Origin: Diphasiastrum complanatum
Lineage: Eukaryota; Streptophyta; Lycopodiopsida; Lycopodiales; Lycopodiaceae
Reading direction: 5' to 3'
NCBI GenBank assembly: GCA_029204225.1
Contig: CM055111.1
Span: 4,660,433 to 4,724,432 of the forward strand
DNA: 64,000 bases
In this document: positions 45,401 through 56,725 of the stretch, piece by piece
Layout: the number at the start of each line of letters is the position of its first letter
Position numbering within the stretch: the stretch's first letter is position 1
The notes under the pieces: model-generated
What the model saw: the letters and a program-made list of their open reading frames with translations, nothing else
The model's database searches: none
Told to the model about the DNA's origin: nothing
Position numbers and translations under genes: made by a program

Positions 45401-46045
45401 TGTGGTGGTCGAGCGCTGACAAAATCGGTAGGCATGGTGGACAAAATTTCCAAAGTACGAAGATGTTTGTGAGAGCCTGTAGACATAAACTTCTTAGCAC
45501 GCTTTGTGTGCAAGACAAAGCCTGGAGGCAGGTGAAACGAAGCCGTAGGATGATTTGCAGGAGATAGATGAGAGAGGAAGCAAAACCCTAATCAAGCAGT
45601 TTTACGAAAATGAGTGTAACTTTTTCATACGAAGTCCGATTGACCCGAAAATTGATTCAGATCGAAGGAAAGATAGAGCACTACGCAGTCGTCAGCCTGT
45701 ACTTGAAGTAAGGTACGTATCTGTACGGACTGAACGTATTTTACAGACTGCGGAAATTTTGAGATCAAGAAAAATCAAAATCTCAAAACTTAAACTGTTG
45801 AGGATCTATTGCAAAAGGATAGCAGCACTGAAATCTTGAGAAACAAGCTTAGAGTAGCTAAAAGTGAAAAGTGTCATGCACATAAAAGGTAGATCTAGCC
45901 ACATAGAAAGCTAGAAAGAAGTGAGAGTTGCATGGAGATGGAAGCAGTGAGGAGATGATGGCTGCGTGGAGATGGAGATGGAGATGGAGATGGAAGTGTG
46001 GAGATGGAGATGGTGATGGAGATGGAAGCGTGGAGGTGGATATGC

Positions 46046-46091
<46 letters not shown>

Positions 46092-46240
46092 CAGAGAGAG
46101 AGAGAGAGAGAGAGAGCTTTATTAATGTCTTTTCCATGCCAAAAGGCATATAAGACTGGAGAGATAGTACAACAGAGTAAATGGAACTCGGACGGGGCAG
46201 TGCCGTCAACAGAAAACTAGACTAAAAAAACGTAAATCGC

Positions 46241-46308
<68 letters not shown>

Positions 46309-49300
46309 TCCTTTTATACCAAAAGTGGTGCATCTTTTGTACTATTTCTACCAGTCTTTGAGATTATCAAGGCTCTGCACAGCACAAAGTGTCTACCAAT
46401 TCTTCATGCAGTGGAGTACAGAGATTCATGATTGACACATCATTGACAAGTGCAAGCTTGACGATCTTTGAATTTGTTGGTATATATAGGCATAATACAA
46501 ATGATATAATACGCTGAAAAGTTTTTATCTCTTGATTTCAGTATGCCCTGAATCAGGTGCTATATGGACAGGGATCAGCATGTCCCATGTCTGCCTCCAA
46601 ATGAGTCTACATTGTGGGGATGCTGGTGATGAGTCTACCTGTGACCTCAAAGCCTTACTCATTGGCTGCTATTGCTTGCAGAAAACCGAATGAGCATAGT
46701 CTAGATGGGGCCACAGGCAGACTTTCTGCTCAGCGCTCTCCATAACCAGACATTTTGAGTCGAAACATCTCGTATATCATAAGAGCATGCATCTCTCAAT
46801 CCTCTCAGAAGAAATCAGGAAGTGGAGGGTAACAGGCTACTCTCCAAAGATTCCACAATACTCATTTGAGAATTCAACGCTCTGAGAACCTGGGTACAAC
46901 GAACAGATTCAGCATTACGACATCACATAAAGCTTAAGACGACTAAAGCAATGAGTTATGAAAAATCTCATTCAGAGCCTACTAGAGATCATCGAGACCA
47001 AGCCCCTACAAGCAATGTGAATGATTTTTCCCAAGAGGCAACAAATGAATGTCTTCAATCCCTATTTATAGTCCTTTGAAGAACCATGAAGGAAAGGATG
47101 CAACACTTTTGGACTTTGTAATGTAAATTTGCTTAACTCTCCTACACACAAAACACTGCCCTCAATGTGGGCTTGAAAAAAAAGAGAACTGAATAATAAT
47201 AGCTACTTATGTGCACTTCAAGGCACAATGTATGGCTTCAATTTTTGAGAGGCTATTCTCAATCTTGAAATTGACCAAGTCCAATACCACGTCGTTTGTT
47301 AGTATTGTAGTAGCTTTTGTACAAAAAGTTCAACAAGTCCTTAAGAATAATGATGTAGTTCAACAATCGACAAACTTTTGTGATGTGTCAATTTCTTTTG
47401 TTTTTTGAACTTTGTAGGAAATCGGCATCCTGAAAGAAATTGCGCGAGTTCAACGATCATCAAACTTTGTGCTACGTCATCTTTTTTTATCCTGTTGAAC
47501 TTCAATAAAAGCAACCCCTTGAGAAACTTCATAATTGTATCCAATAAGTTTTGGCATTGTTCTGCAGTGACCATGTACAAAAATAAAATTTGCTTGCTTA
47601 GAGAAACAGATAACTATCATGTTCACGTTGTGCCTAAGATAATATCCATAGAAACTAATTCCACTGGTGATAAGCCAATTTTGAAGAAGACCAGTGGGCA
47701 GGTTTGGCATGTGAATATTTGTTATGAGCATAAAAAGTGCAAGAATAGACAAGTTGAACAAGTTTCAATTTCAGACCAGGCCAACAGAAATAAGGCTTGA
47801 CAAGAGTAAGAGATTTTTGAAACCCATAAACTTGATGAGAAATGTTAAATGGGGGCTTAACCGCAAGATAAATATCTTGAAAAATAAGCTTCCAAGAAGG
47901 CCATCAAACTAAACAGGACAAATAGTAGTGAGTGCATAGATGAATATAAGCATGAAAAAGCATTAGCACCAGCATAATTTTTATTAGAGCAATAGTGAAG
48001 ATCATAATGAAAAGGCTGAAGACATTGCATTTGACAAAATTGACGCTCTCTAAGGGTCTTTCAAGAATTAAGATATTGGAGAGACTATTGATCTATGTAT
48101 AAATCAAAACAAACGTACTTAAGATAATGTCGTCATTCCCTTAAAGCATAAACAATAGCAAGCAATTCTTTTTCATGAGTAGAATGTTGTGTTTCATAGG
48201 GACAAAGGTGACAAGATTCATAGGAAATGATACCAAGTGCTTGACAAAGAATAGCGCCAACACCCAAGTTAGGGAAGGACAAAACAGATTCAAAGACTAA
48301 AAGACATTTGAGGTGATCCAAAGAATCTTGACATAAAAAATCCAATCATAAGTAGTATTGTTGCATGGTAAGAGTTGTAAAGGACAAGCAATGGTAGAAA
48401 CATTTGGGACTGATATACGTAAGTAGGTCAGTACACCCAAAAACATTAAGAATTTCATTGGCATCAAAGGTTCGCGGTCAAGTTGAATAGAATGGATCCA
48501 ATTTGATAGTTTCATTTGAGACTAGGAGACTAAGAAATTTGTTTTGAGAAACGAAAAATCTAATGAGAAGCTAAGAGCTCAAAAATAGAAGTCAAATGAA
48601 GAAGATGAGAAGAAATACCACTGCTTAACACAAGAATAAGGGATTCAAAAATATTATTCATCACATTTTAGGAACTGGACCATAAGTAGCCCCAAATGAT
48701 AATACACAAAATTCCTAAAACCCAAAAGAAAATGATCTTATGCTCATCGCCAAATGAATACAGATCTGATAATATCCCAAAGAAAGATCAAATTAAGAGA
48801 CAATAAAAGCTATCAAAAATATCATCCCATGCGTGGTAAAGAATATTGATTAAGAATACTGAGATGGTTTAAGACAGTATAATCAATATATGCAAGTAAA
48901 ACACAAGCTCCAAAAGGACTTTTGACCAGCACGAATAAGACCATGTTTCAAAAAATTAATGACTGGGGTTTGAACTTTAGCCTGTTTCTGGGAGACATAC
49001 ACTACGGAGCACCAGAAACAGAAAAGAGTTAACAACAAGATCTATACAATAAATAGCATCACGCAAAGGTGGTAAAAGTTGGAGGTTGACGAAAATATAC
49101 TGATACTTCTATAACTAGGTGGAAATAACTGGTGGTAAAGAAGAGGAGGATGTTGAAGTACTAGTGTTAGCATGAACACATATGGTGGTGGCAGAATAAG
49201 CTTAAGAAAGTCGTCTTACCGCTTAATGTGCTGCCATCATTTGTGTTCATGCTAACACTACTTTTTTGACACTTTATTCTTCCGTATCATCGATAATTTC

Positions 49301-49914
49301 CAATTTCATCTAGGAGATCATCAATTTTGCATTCATCTTGGTGATAAGCCCATGATCACATTTCGTACTACTTTTAAGTTGCACAAATTTTATGTAGTAC
49401 CATTTGGGGGTTCTAATGATCTAGCTACTTTTGAAACTGTGACTGGGGGTCTCATCAGCTATTAGCTATGCTGAGATTAAAACAATTGTGTTATATGATG
49501 ATGCCACCACCAAGTATTCTAAAAGAACTGCAAGGCCATGAATGATGAGAAAGTATTTGAGGATCATATATGGCCTTGAGCTTTACGGTCTTTATCTTGA
49601 GCCATGTCATTGAGAAGAAACACTTTAAAGCAACAACATAACTCTCTCCTGATGTAAGAATAGAACCACATACTCCAACATACAAGCACGGACATAGAAT
49701 ATCAATAAATTTAAACCCATCTTTATTGCTTGAAGAATCAGAGGTTGGTTTGCGTGATGCTATATCACTGAATGTCGATGACATACGAATGGCCAATTTA
49801 TCCCAGTGGTACTACGCACCTCATAAGAGCCTCATAAAAAATAGTCCATTGGACTATTTAAGTCTCAAAATCTCGAAATTGAGCAATCTTGTGGAATTGA
49901 GTGAAAACTCCAAC

Positions 49915-49990
<76 letters not shown>

Positions 49991-50192
49991 TTTTTATGAC
50001 CATGTTAAGACTTCATTGGCTACTTTTCAATCTTTTTAAATTCAATTCCCATGTTTGGGAAGAAAGAAAGTTGCTCAATTTTGAACCAGCTAGCAGAAAA
50101 ATTCCTTAGTTAGCTTCACAAAAGGCCCATCATTACTCACAGGTTCTCCAGCATCTGATATGCGGTGATCAAGAAACATAGAGACATCATAC
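39537..50192 (-). CDS. SHH1: SAWADEE-domain protein, SHH1/SHH2 (DTF1) homologue, 3' exons only
   Basis: Four minus-strand exons with GT-AG borders: 50192-50141, 42113-41970, 41862-41743 and 40013-39537 (stop TGA), together 263 residues. They read [17 protein letters not shown], then [20 protein letters not shown] and [20 protein letters not shown], then [20 protein letters not shown] and [20 protein letters not shown], then [20 protein letters not shown] and a Ser/Ala/Gln-rich tail. This is the SAWADEE domain, a Tudor-like fold that reads H3K9 methylation with unmethylated K4 and, in SHH1, recruits Pol IV for RNA-directed DNA methylation. His/Cys residues in HDVRGCRC and KVCRRP suit its zinc site. 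The first visible exon starts in phase 2, as needed to complete a Trp codon before YDV. The N-terminal homeodomain exons were not found in the window. SHH1 versus SHH2 is undecided. Confidence 0.9.
40014..41742 (-). other. SHH intron with MITE-like insert and an unassigned frame
   Basis: It contains the palindromic element at 40140-40490 and a 107-codon open stretch on minus (41105-40782, including [20 protein letters not shown]) that I do not recognise. Confidence 0.6.
40140..40490. mobile_element. MITE-like element built from GGAACGG / GTTCCTA words
   Basis: Both ends carry several short inverted words (GGATAGGAATGGGTATGG and GTTCCGTTCCTA on the left; GTTCCTAGG, TGTTCCTATGCCCATCC on the right) around an AT-rich core. 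Non-coding. Inside an intron of the SHH gene. Confidence 0.6.
42412..42472. repeat. (GA)n microsatellite at LINE 3' end
   Basis: About 30 uninterrupted GA units directly abutting the LINE terminal AGCTTTATTAACGTC on +. Confidence 0.97.
42412..45560 (-). pseudogene. LINE with ORF1, endonuclease and C-terminal finger, RT deleted
   Basis: On minus, 5' to 3': ORF1 from about 45513 ([20 protein letters not shown]), frameshifted near 45120 into a coiled-coil part ([20 protein letters not shown]) and an RNA-binding part ([30 protein letters not shown]) ending at 44534. An APE-type endonuclease follows at about 44500-43590, in broken frames ([41 protein letters not shown]). The RT is missing. The end region at 43152-42712 reads [20 protein letters not shown] and [15 protein letters not shown]. 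The 3' end has a stem-loop (GCACCCACGGGTGC, 42492-42505), GACGTTAATAAAG and a (CT)n tail (42412-42472 as GA on +). Confidence 0.88.
45561..45960. other. Intron sequence upstream of the LINE
   Basis: The left part may be LINE 5' UTR (minus strand). Nothing else is recognisable. Confidence 0.4.
45966..46045. repeat. (GATGGA)n hexamer repeat
   Basis: Imperfect GGAGAT/GATGGA units with GTG and GGT variants, running into the adjacent (GA)n. Confidence 0.9.
46046..46230 (-). mobile_element. 5'-truncated LINE 3' end with stem-loop and (CT)n tail
   Basis: On minus the segment ends in a perfect stem-loop ATGCC-TTTT-GGCAT (46136-46149), then GGAAAAGACATTAATAAAGC and (CT)n (46050-46116 as GA). It has the same order as the LINE at 42412 but with a different stem sequence. 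No coding remains. The upstream limit is uncertain. Confidence 0.7.
46245..46306. repeat. (GA)n microsatellite
   Basis: An uninterrupted GA tract followed by GATGTCCTTTTATACCAAAA, which could be a decayed LINE terminus like its neighbours. Confidence 0.95.
46307..48125. other. Intron sequence, unassigned
   Basis: No family motif in any frame that I can recognise. Confidence 0.45.
48130..48990 (-). pseudogene. Degraded Ty3/gypsy RT-RNase H
   Basis: On minus: [13 protein letters not shown] with [16 protein letters not shown] near 48960-48880 (RT N-terminus), later [20 protein letters not shown] near 48450 (connection region), and the RNase H part [17 protein letters not shown] with [15 protein letters not shown] near 48210-48133. 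The RT centre is missing or unrecognisable. Confidence 0.82.
49245..49445 (+). pseudogene. Ty3/gypsy RT centre on the opposite strand
   Basis: The + frame gives [40 protein letters not shown] and [10 protein letters not shown], a degraded form of the gypsy block F.KIDL..GYHQIRI...KTAFRT..G.YE....PFGL.NA.ATF. Confidence 0.72.
49917..49988. repeat. (GA)n microsatellite
   Basis: About 36 GA units, roughly 150 bases downstream (gene sense) of the SHH exon at 50141-50192. It is followed by GAACTTTTTATGACC, a possible decayed LINE terminus. Confidence 0.96.
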
Positions 50193-50569
50193 CTGTACAC
50201 ACAAGGATCAAGAAAAGGAGATAAAACTAAAACTGAATTTGAAAATAAGAAAGCTGCAAAACAGTACAATAGGAGATTCATATTTGCTTGAATAGCTGAC
50301 TAACACACCTATGGTATGATCTACCTAACATACAAACAATGTTAAATCACATGACTCATTTGCTTCACAAATTTAAGGCCGAGAAAGTTGCTGGAATAAT
50401 AATCTTTCAACAATAGTGCCTACTAATTCAATTATACTATGTCAAATTCCTCCATTAATCTATAAAACAAATGCTTTGTGTGATTGAATAGTTAAGATCC
50501 TGGATCCTTTGGCTTCTATTTCCTACAATGTCTGATGAAGTGGTTATGTCCTCTTGTTAAGGAATTGAA
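50193..50569 (-). other. Upstream SHH intron sequence
   Basis: The polypyrimidine/acceptor side (TTGTGTGTACAG) of the 50192 exon. I found no exon ending in TG that would complete the Trp codon. Confidence 0.5.
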
Positions 50570-50898
50570 TTTTCAAAAGAAAGAGAGAGACATATATATA
50601 GTCCAAGATGACTATCTAACTTCATGACTATTAGCTATCCAACTATTTGACTATTGACTATCCAACTTTCTATAAGTTACATAGAAAGAACAAGGTACCT
50701 CCAATATGTCAAGTTGGGGTACTTAATGTCACAATTAGGCCTAGTGGACCCATGAGTCCCTACCAAGTTAATTTCATACTAACTTAGCTAACTCTAAGTT
50801 TAGTAGGCCTAATATAATAAATGACCATGGTTACACAACTCTCAACCTTTTGGGTCAAAGTAACCTATGGTAATGTAAGCAACATTTACAATCCAACA
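50570..50898 (-). mobile_element. Copia-type 3' LTR preceded by a polypurine tract
   Basis: On minus the sequence AAGGAGGG is directly followed by TGTTGGATTG at 50898. The LTR shares ATAGGTTACTTTGACCCAAA, TTGTGTAACCATGG and ATGGGTCC with the LTR at 61774-62213. A TATA-like ACTATATATATGTC is near 50600. The far end is not visible. Confidence 0.7.
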
Positions 50899-51290
50899 CC
50901 CTCCTTAAATGGAAATGCATAACATATTATAAAGTAACTTCTCAAAAGAGAAAAATGCAACTTGTTGTCCGAACTCCATGTCGCCAAATAAACTTCGCAC
51001 CGAAGTAGTCGAAATCTCATCCCCAATCATGTCCAACATATAAAAGGAAAAGAATGCGTAATAATGAAGCATCAAGTCGAAGGGTGAGGATTTGCATGCT
51101 CCATCTGAAGTAGGGAACCAATATAAACTTGACAATAAGTCAAAACATGGACTTGTAATCCGTTATAGGCTCCCACATCATTCAAAAAACTTCTTACCAT
51201 AAGGACGATAAAAAAGAGTACCAAACTCTTTTGACATCATATCCTCCCAAACCTTACCAGCCATGACTTGCTCACATAGAATAGGTAATG
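50899..51290 (-). other. Probable 3' internal end of the same copia element
   Basis: On minus it lies just before the purine tract. It reads protein-like pieces (MIGDEISTTSVRSLFGDMEF; VMAGKVWEDMMSKEFGTLFY) that I do not recognise. Confidence 0.35.
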
Positions 51291-52340
51291 TGTTACAGCT
51301 TTTACTCTCTGTCCCGGTTGTTTACTGTTTTTACTTATAGATGTACTTCTTGTAAATACAGAAATGGCTAAGTCACCGGCCTGTGGTGACCTTTGTAACA
51401 AAAATGTAAATAAAGCTATTAATGATGTTTCTGAGCCTCAAAGTCGCATGTTGCTTGGGTATAGGGTACCAGGTCATTGATTCGGAGTGGTTGGACTGAC
51501 CTCCTAAAAAGTAGGAGTTGACTAGTCAACGTGACACATGTCATATGCTCACTGAGACACTTGGTCCAGTGAATGAGTGACACATGTCAGGGTTGACCGG
51601 TCAAACATGACACGTGTCACATGCCCATTGAGTTATGGACTCGGCTCATTACATTCACCATGTCCATTTACATTTACTTTACTTTATGCATAAGCAGGCT
51701 ATGGGCCCTTTTTTATAACATAGATAATCTTTTTCAATTCTTCACATGTAGGTGGAAGGATATTCGTCGTCAGATCTCGTCATATTACTGAGAGTGGGGG
51801 CCTTCTTGGAGGGCGCACTATTGTCCCTCTCAGTTTGGCCCTAGCCACTGGAAGCTTCCTTTTAGGGCTTCCTCTTGGCTATAAGTAGGGATTCTCTGTC
51901 ATTTGTTACTTGGCTTATGATATGATCTCCTTCTTTAGTCTCTTTAAGCTTTCTCTCTCTTGCTTTCTAGGGTTAAGTCTTGCTTATGTGATGCTTTCAT
52001 AGACTAAATCTAGATCAGCCGTGGCTACGTTCATAACTCACTGGGACATTTGGTCCAAAATGGATGAGTGACACATGTCAGCCTACTCACTTGCCTATGT
52101 GTCAGGGTACTGCCAAGTGGCAAGTGTCGACTGTGCATGGAGTTGGCCATGTGTCGAGATTTAGGAAGGGTCAGGGTTAAGGGGTGCTTGAGGATTTTGG
52201 ATAAGTGAGCCTAGAGAGAGGCATTCCTGATCATAATCTATGCAGCAAAGGCTGGGAGGAGACAAGGCAGCCAACTCCATCTTGTGTTAGAAGTAATTTG
52301 ATGCTTGTATGTGCAGGGAGATCAGAGAGGGAGTCTGACA
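51291..52340 (+). mobile_element. Copia 5' LTR
   Basis: It opens TGTTACAGC and ends GTCTGACA three bases before a primer-binding site TGGTATCAGAGC (52343-52354). It contains GTGACACATGTCA direct repeats (near 51531, 51579 and 52068) and aligns in part with 17930-18290. The start is inferred from the TG; the end is firm because of the primer site. Confidence 0.7.
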
Positions 52341-52342
52341 TT

Positions 52343-52354
52343 TGGTATCAGAGC
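52343..52354 (+). promoter_or_regulatory. Retrotransposon primer-binding site (initiator tRNA-Met)
   Basis: TGGTATCAGAGC matches the complement of the 3' end of initiator tRNA-Met, the usual plant copia primer. Confidence 0.88.
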
Positions 52355-52730
52355 AAAGGTTTGCAAGTTTTGGAAGCTTGGGACAGCAAAAAACGAAAAC
52401 GTTCTAGAGAGAGAAAGGGGAGTTTTTTGCTCATAACTTTTGATTGAGAGCTCAAATGGAAATGGGATTTGTTGCAAACTGTTCCTATTGCCAAGGCACA
52501 GTAGATTAGTCACAGGAACCAACCCCAGCAGCGAAATCCAAGCGATTTCGAGAATTTTCTTGTAGCTGGTGGGCGCTGGCAGGATGAAGAGTTTTTTCTT
52601 TGTAAAGTTCTTGGATCATCGTCAAATTTTGGGAGTCTTCTAGGCAAACCTCAAGGGCTGTAGTACGCAATTTACAGCAAAGAAAACGGAGTCCTTTGGT
52701 GTTTTTTTCAAAATTTGGTCTGGTGTGCTA
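52355..52730 (+). mobile_element. Copia leader, truncated against the hAT element
   Basis: An untranslated-looking leader after the primer site. It stops at about 52730, where sequence matching hAT copy B begins. No gag is present. Confidence 0.6.
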
Positions 52731-55700
52731 TCGTAGTAACGGCCATGACTCTGTACTGCACGCATCCAAACATCTGCCGGACCGGCATCTAAATCACTCT
52801 TCCCTCTATCAAGAGCCTCCTCCATCATCTTGGCATAGGTAGGTATGCCACTGCCCCCCCCTGTGTGCCTTGCCTGTCTCCCGATATAACTTGTGCCATG
52901 TGTCCCACCTCTGCCACGTGATGCACCTGTGACCCCTGCCCGTGACGTGTGCCCTGCACCTGTATCATCCGCCTCATCCCTCTCTGATCTGGCAAACACA
53001 ACCCGAATGGGCTCATCCTCATCATGCTCATCCTCTGACACTGGCTCATTTGCCTCATACAATGGGGGCTCTCTGTGCTCAAGCCCAAGCTCTCTCTCTC
53101 TCTCATCTCGGCAAGCTCCCTCTCTCTCTCTGCCATCAACTATGTGCCCAGGTCATCTGCAGGCATGGGATGGGTACTCTCCGTAGGCAGGTCAACCTGG
53201 CGCTCCAAATCAGATATCTTCGTCTGCAAGGTTTAAAATTTGCATGTCAGAGAGACAACTTTATGAAGAAATGAAACCAACGTACTAGGAGTCAACCAAC
53301 ATGCTATGGGAGAATAGCTAATCACCTGCAATGCGCTCGTAATGGTCGGAAGTCTCCTGGCGAGACGTGCGTTGGTGCTATAGAACACCAACAACTGACT
53401 CACTGACAACCGGTTTCTTCTCCTCGTGTGAATCAGTGCCCATGTGCTCCAATTACGCTCACACATGGAGGCAGCGCAGTCCTGTGGTACGTGAAATGAA
53501 ATGCTTCAGCACATGTGCATGGGTGGAAGGTCAACGAAACACAACAATGGAGGATAAAATGAGATGCATACCTGAGAAAGGACACGTAGTGCAAGACGCT
53601 GTATGGATGGATAGGTGCTACCGAACATGGTCCACCAGGTAATGGGAAGCTGCCTCCTCTCTGGATCCTGACCAGCCGGGTGGCCGAACGTGCCCATGCC
53701 AAAATGAAATGCAGCGAGCTCCTCCATGAGCCTGATAGGATCCAAACCTATGTGTGGACTCACCCTGTGAATATACTGAAGCCAATCGGCCTCGAGCTCC
53801 CTGTCTGCGATTTGTGTCGGAGAGAGGAAGAGGGGATGCAGCATGTGTGCAACGCTGTGGATACTCCTGTAGAAGTAGTTCCACCGCGTCTCCCATATGA
53901 ACTTCAGCTCTGTCATCCTGCAGGTGAGAGGCATGTGGTTTAGGGCATTACAAAAAAAACTTAACACTGACTGGAAAAACAAACTAGCAGTTACTAAAAA
54001 AAAAAAGGCCAATTACATTACTATACTGCTTACCTCTCTGGCTGCAAGATGGGCAGCTGCAGGAACTGTCCAATCCGGTCCATGAGCTCATATACAAGTC
54101 CAAGTGTCGACCCCTCGCTGTCAGCCATGCGAAGCACAATGTAGAGTGGTCGAAGCAGTCCTGACAATGTCTGTGCATCCCTCCAGAATTGGTCTCCCCT
54201 CACCGTGGAAGAAAAGTGCTCCCCATCCTCAGTGTGCTGAAACGTACTGGCATGCCAAAGATCACTGGCAACCATCTGTAGAAGCTGCGCCCTACACCTG
54301 ATCAGATGGTCGATGACCACCAAGTCAAATGCAAAGCGTGTGGGGGCTGGCTTACGGAGCTCCAGATGGCTGAACACCCGGAACATGGCAAGAACATGCC
54401 TCTTTCTGGTGACAAAAGTCACCAGGAAGAGGGCCTCACGGACGATGGCTCTAACCCAGGGAAGTGCACCTATGTCCCCCATGAGAAGGTCTATGTCGTG
54501 CGCCGCACAGGGGGTATGGACGATGTGAGGGAACTCGGCCTTTAGTAGGACACCTAAATGAACACAGTTGGTGGCATTGTCCGTCACCACCGTAACGACA
54601 GGCTGGGGGCCTATGGATAGTATGGAAGACCTAATGGCACCGTACATGAAATCTACAAATATGACTCTCCCCCCCCTACTGCAATCCACGGCTCTCAAAA
54701 ACTGTGAACCCATGCAGCTGGAGACCAAGATGTTGAGGATCGGCCTCCTCCTGAAATCAATCCAGCCATCGGACATGATGCTACATCCATATGTGGCCCA
54801 GTGGCGGCGTAGAGGCTCCATCTCTCTAGACAAGGACTCAACCCTATCTCTCAGCATGTGTGTGCGGACAACCTCTGAACCAGGGACTCTCCAGCCAGGG
54901 CTGACAGACTGTGCAAGGCGGAATGCCCTTCTGAAGGGCTTAAATCGGTGATGGCAAAAGGTAGGTTCAGCTCGTACATCAAACTGGCCACGGCCTGTGT
55001 GGCCTCTCTGTCCATGTGTGGCTGATGCGCGCCACGAATGGTCTGCTGCACAAGGGCTCTACCTGGTGGGCGACAGGTGGTGGACCTCCAGCATGGTGCA
55101 CCAACCGTGACGGGAATGGACGATGACGCGACAGGCTGGGCACTGGTGGATGCATCGGCTGTAGACGTGGAATGGGGAGAGTGGGATGCACTGGCAGGGA
55201 TGGGTGCAGCAGCATAGGTGGGGTGCACTGGTGGAGAGGCAACATCTGGCATGGGGTACGAAAACTGCTGGCCGAGGAGGTCATCCGAATGGGAAGGGAA
55301 GGAAGAAGGGATCTCTTCCACATCCTCGAAGGCCTCAGCAGTAGCATCCGGGGCCTGCTCGGGTGGCGGAGAGTCCATGAGAAAGTCGTAAACCGGGGGC
55401 GTGCGAGCAACAGGACGTGGAGGTGGAACCACAGTGGCAACTGGCGGACGCGATGGGACGGGATCCACCGGAATCTGAGCAGATGGGAGTGCGTGAGGCG
55501 GAACTGTTTGAGGGGGATGAGGGGCAAAGGGACTGGACGAGGATGCACTCCCTCTCCTCGTGCGTGCCAGCCAAGCAGGCAGCAACTCTGGGTCAGCCAC
55601 ATAAGGAGCGGTGCAAAATCGGAGAATGCCCTCCGAAATGGTGTTCTCCCCCGCCACGAGTCGCGGCCCGTAGGTGTCCAGTAGTCGCTGCCTATCGGGG

Positions 55701-55914
55701 ACGGTCATGCTGCCACAAGGGGCAGCATTCAAGGTGAAACATTTTTGGCGCGTGCACCGAGAAGATGGCCTTTAAGGCAAGTGAGGGATGCAGCAAATTC
55801 GACGAGACAGTATCGGCAGCGCACGATCTTCTGTGCGGTCTTGTTGGACTTGTCGGCAACTCACCTGACAATGTCTACCTCGTCCCACAGACCGGAAAGG
55901 TCGGATTGCACCAT
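52731..55914 (-). pseudogene. hAT-like (DUF659) transposase gene, copy A, truncated at its 3' end
   Basis: Start ATG at 55914 (MVQSDLSGLWDEVDIVR, then a TGA). Order: BED-like finger with CRYC and LKGHLLG; a proline-rich linker of about 200 residues; DUF659 (YGCSIMSDGW; VVTVVTDNATNC); hAT core (HIVHTPCAAHDIDLLMGDI); dimerisation region (ITWWTMFGSTYPSIQRLALR; CERNWSTWALIHTRRRNRL). Introns by GT-AG at 54033-53918, 53571-53482 and 53325-53224 fit the family motifs on both sides. The transposase ends at DLGT-TAG near 53138. A second frame (MAERERELAEM) follows with a frameshift in its GA-rich start and is cut off after GRYYDSTP at 52731. A further frameshift lies near 54940. hAT transposases excise and insert DNA by a D-D-E mechanism. 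This copy cannot make an intact enzyme. Confidence 0.88.
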
Positions 55915-56327
55915 TGCGATGGAGAAAATAGGGACAAAATGCAGATGAAGCTAAAGCTACAAGGATGGAGCGCTGGAAAAAAAACAGCAGGGTACACTGT
56001 GTGAGAGACGCTGAAAATGGGCGAAGGCAGGTTCTTGCAAATCAGATGCAAGGCCGGGCGGTCTGTGGTCGAAGGGCGACGCAAATCAGACGCAAGGTAG
56101 GGAAGGTAGGGCAGCAAAACCAGTAGCGAAGGCAGGGCAACGATGGCTGCAAAAAAACTGGGAGAGAAGAAGCGAGGGGGGCGGGTAGATTAGGTTAAAA
56201 AAGTTTTAAAAAATATTAAATATTAATTATATTATTATATTATAGTAACGCGTTACCATCATGGTACCGCGGTACCAGTACGGTCCCGCAATACCGGGAT
56301 CCGCGGTACCCAGTACCGCGGGACCCA

Positions 56328-56393
<66 letters not shown>

Positions 56394-56725
56394 TAGGTCC
56401 CACGGTACTGGGTACCGCGGATCCCGGTACCGCGGTACCACAATATAATATATTATTTAATATTTAATATTTTTAAAAAAAATTTTAACATAAAACTACC
56501 CGCCCCCCTCGCATTTCATCTCAAATTTTTTTGCGCCCTCCTCCGCCCTGCCATTGTTGTTGTTTTCGCCTACCTGCCTTCTGATTCCTTGCGTCGCCCT
56601 TCGCCCACGCAACGCCTTGCCTTGCATCTGACTTGCTTCGCCCTGCCTTCGCCCAGTTTTAGTGTCTCTCCAATAGTGAACCCTGCTGTTTTTTTTCCGG
56701 CAATCCATCCCTCATTTCATCTGCA
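55915..56725. repeat. Palindromic centre between the two hAT copies
   Basis: The flanks are inverted copies of the transposase 5' leader: CCCTGCTGTTTTTTTTCC and CTACCCGCCCCCCTCGC occur on + before copy B and on - before copy A. Next come AT-rich blocks (TTTAATATTT), then clusters of GGTACCGCGG words (56250-56328 and 56402-56441) around (TA)n at 56330-56391. This is presumably where the two element ends and promoters meet. Confidence 0.88.
56330..56391. repeat. (TA)n at the palindrome centre
   Basis: 31 perfect TA units flanked by CCCATGA and TCATAGG. Confidence 0.98.

Larger units (their letters stand above)
42114..50140 (-). other. About 8-kb SHH intron filled with retroelements
   Basis: It lies between the exon ending ISDAGEP (donor CCT|GTGAGT) and the exon starting EVKVRY (acceptor TTTCAG|GAG). 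From the gene's point of view it holds a (GA)n tract, gypsy pieces, LINE tails and a 3-kb LINE in sense orientation. About 46310-48120 has no recognisable feature apart from two GTTCAAC-AATC/ATCA-type repeats near 47360 and 47450. Confidence 0.8.

Noticed and set aside
54306-55948. Plus-strand frames across hAT copy A, and minus-strand frames across copy B
   Set aside because: They lie opposite the transposase, whose domains are clear on the coding strand. Their length comes from the GC-rich composition.
55915-56725. Palindrome as a pure assembly fold-back
   Set aside because: The two arms differ by stops, frameshifts, a lost Cys and a 1.1-kb deletion. A fold-back artefact would give near-identical arms.
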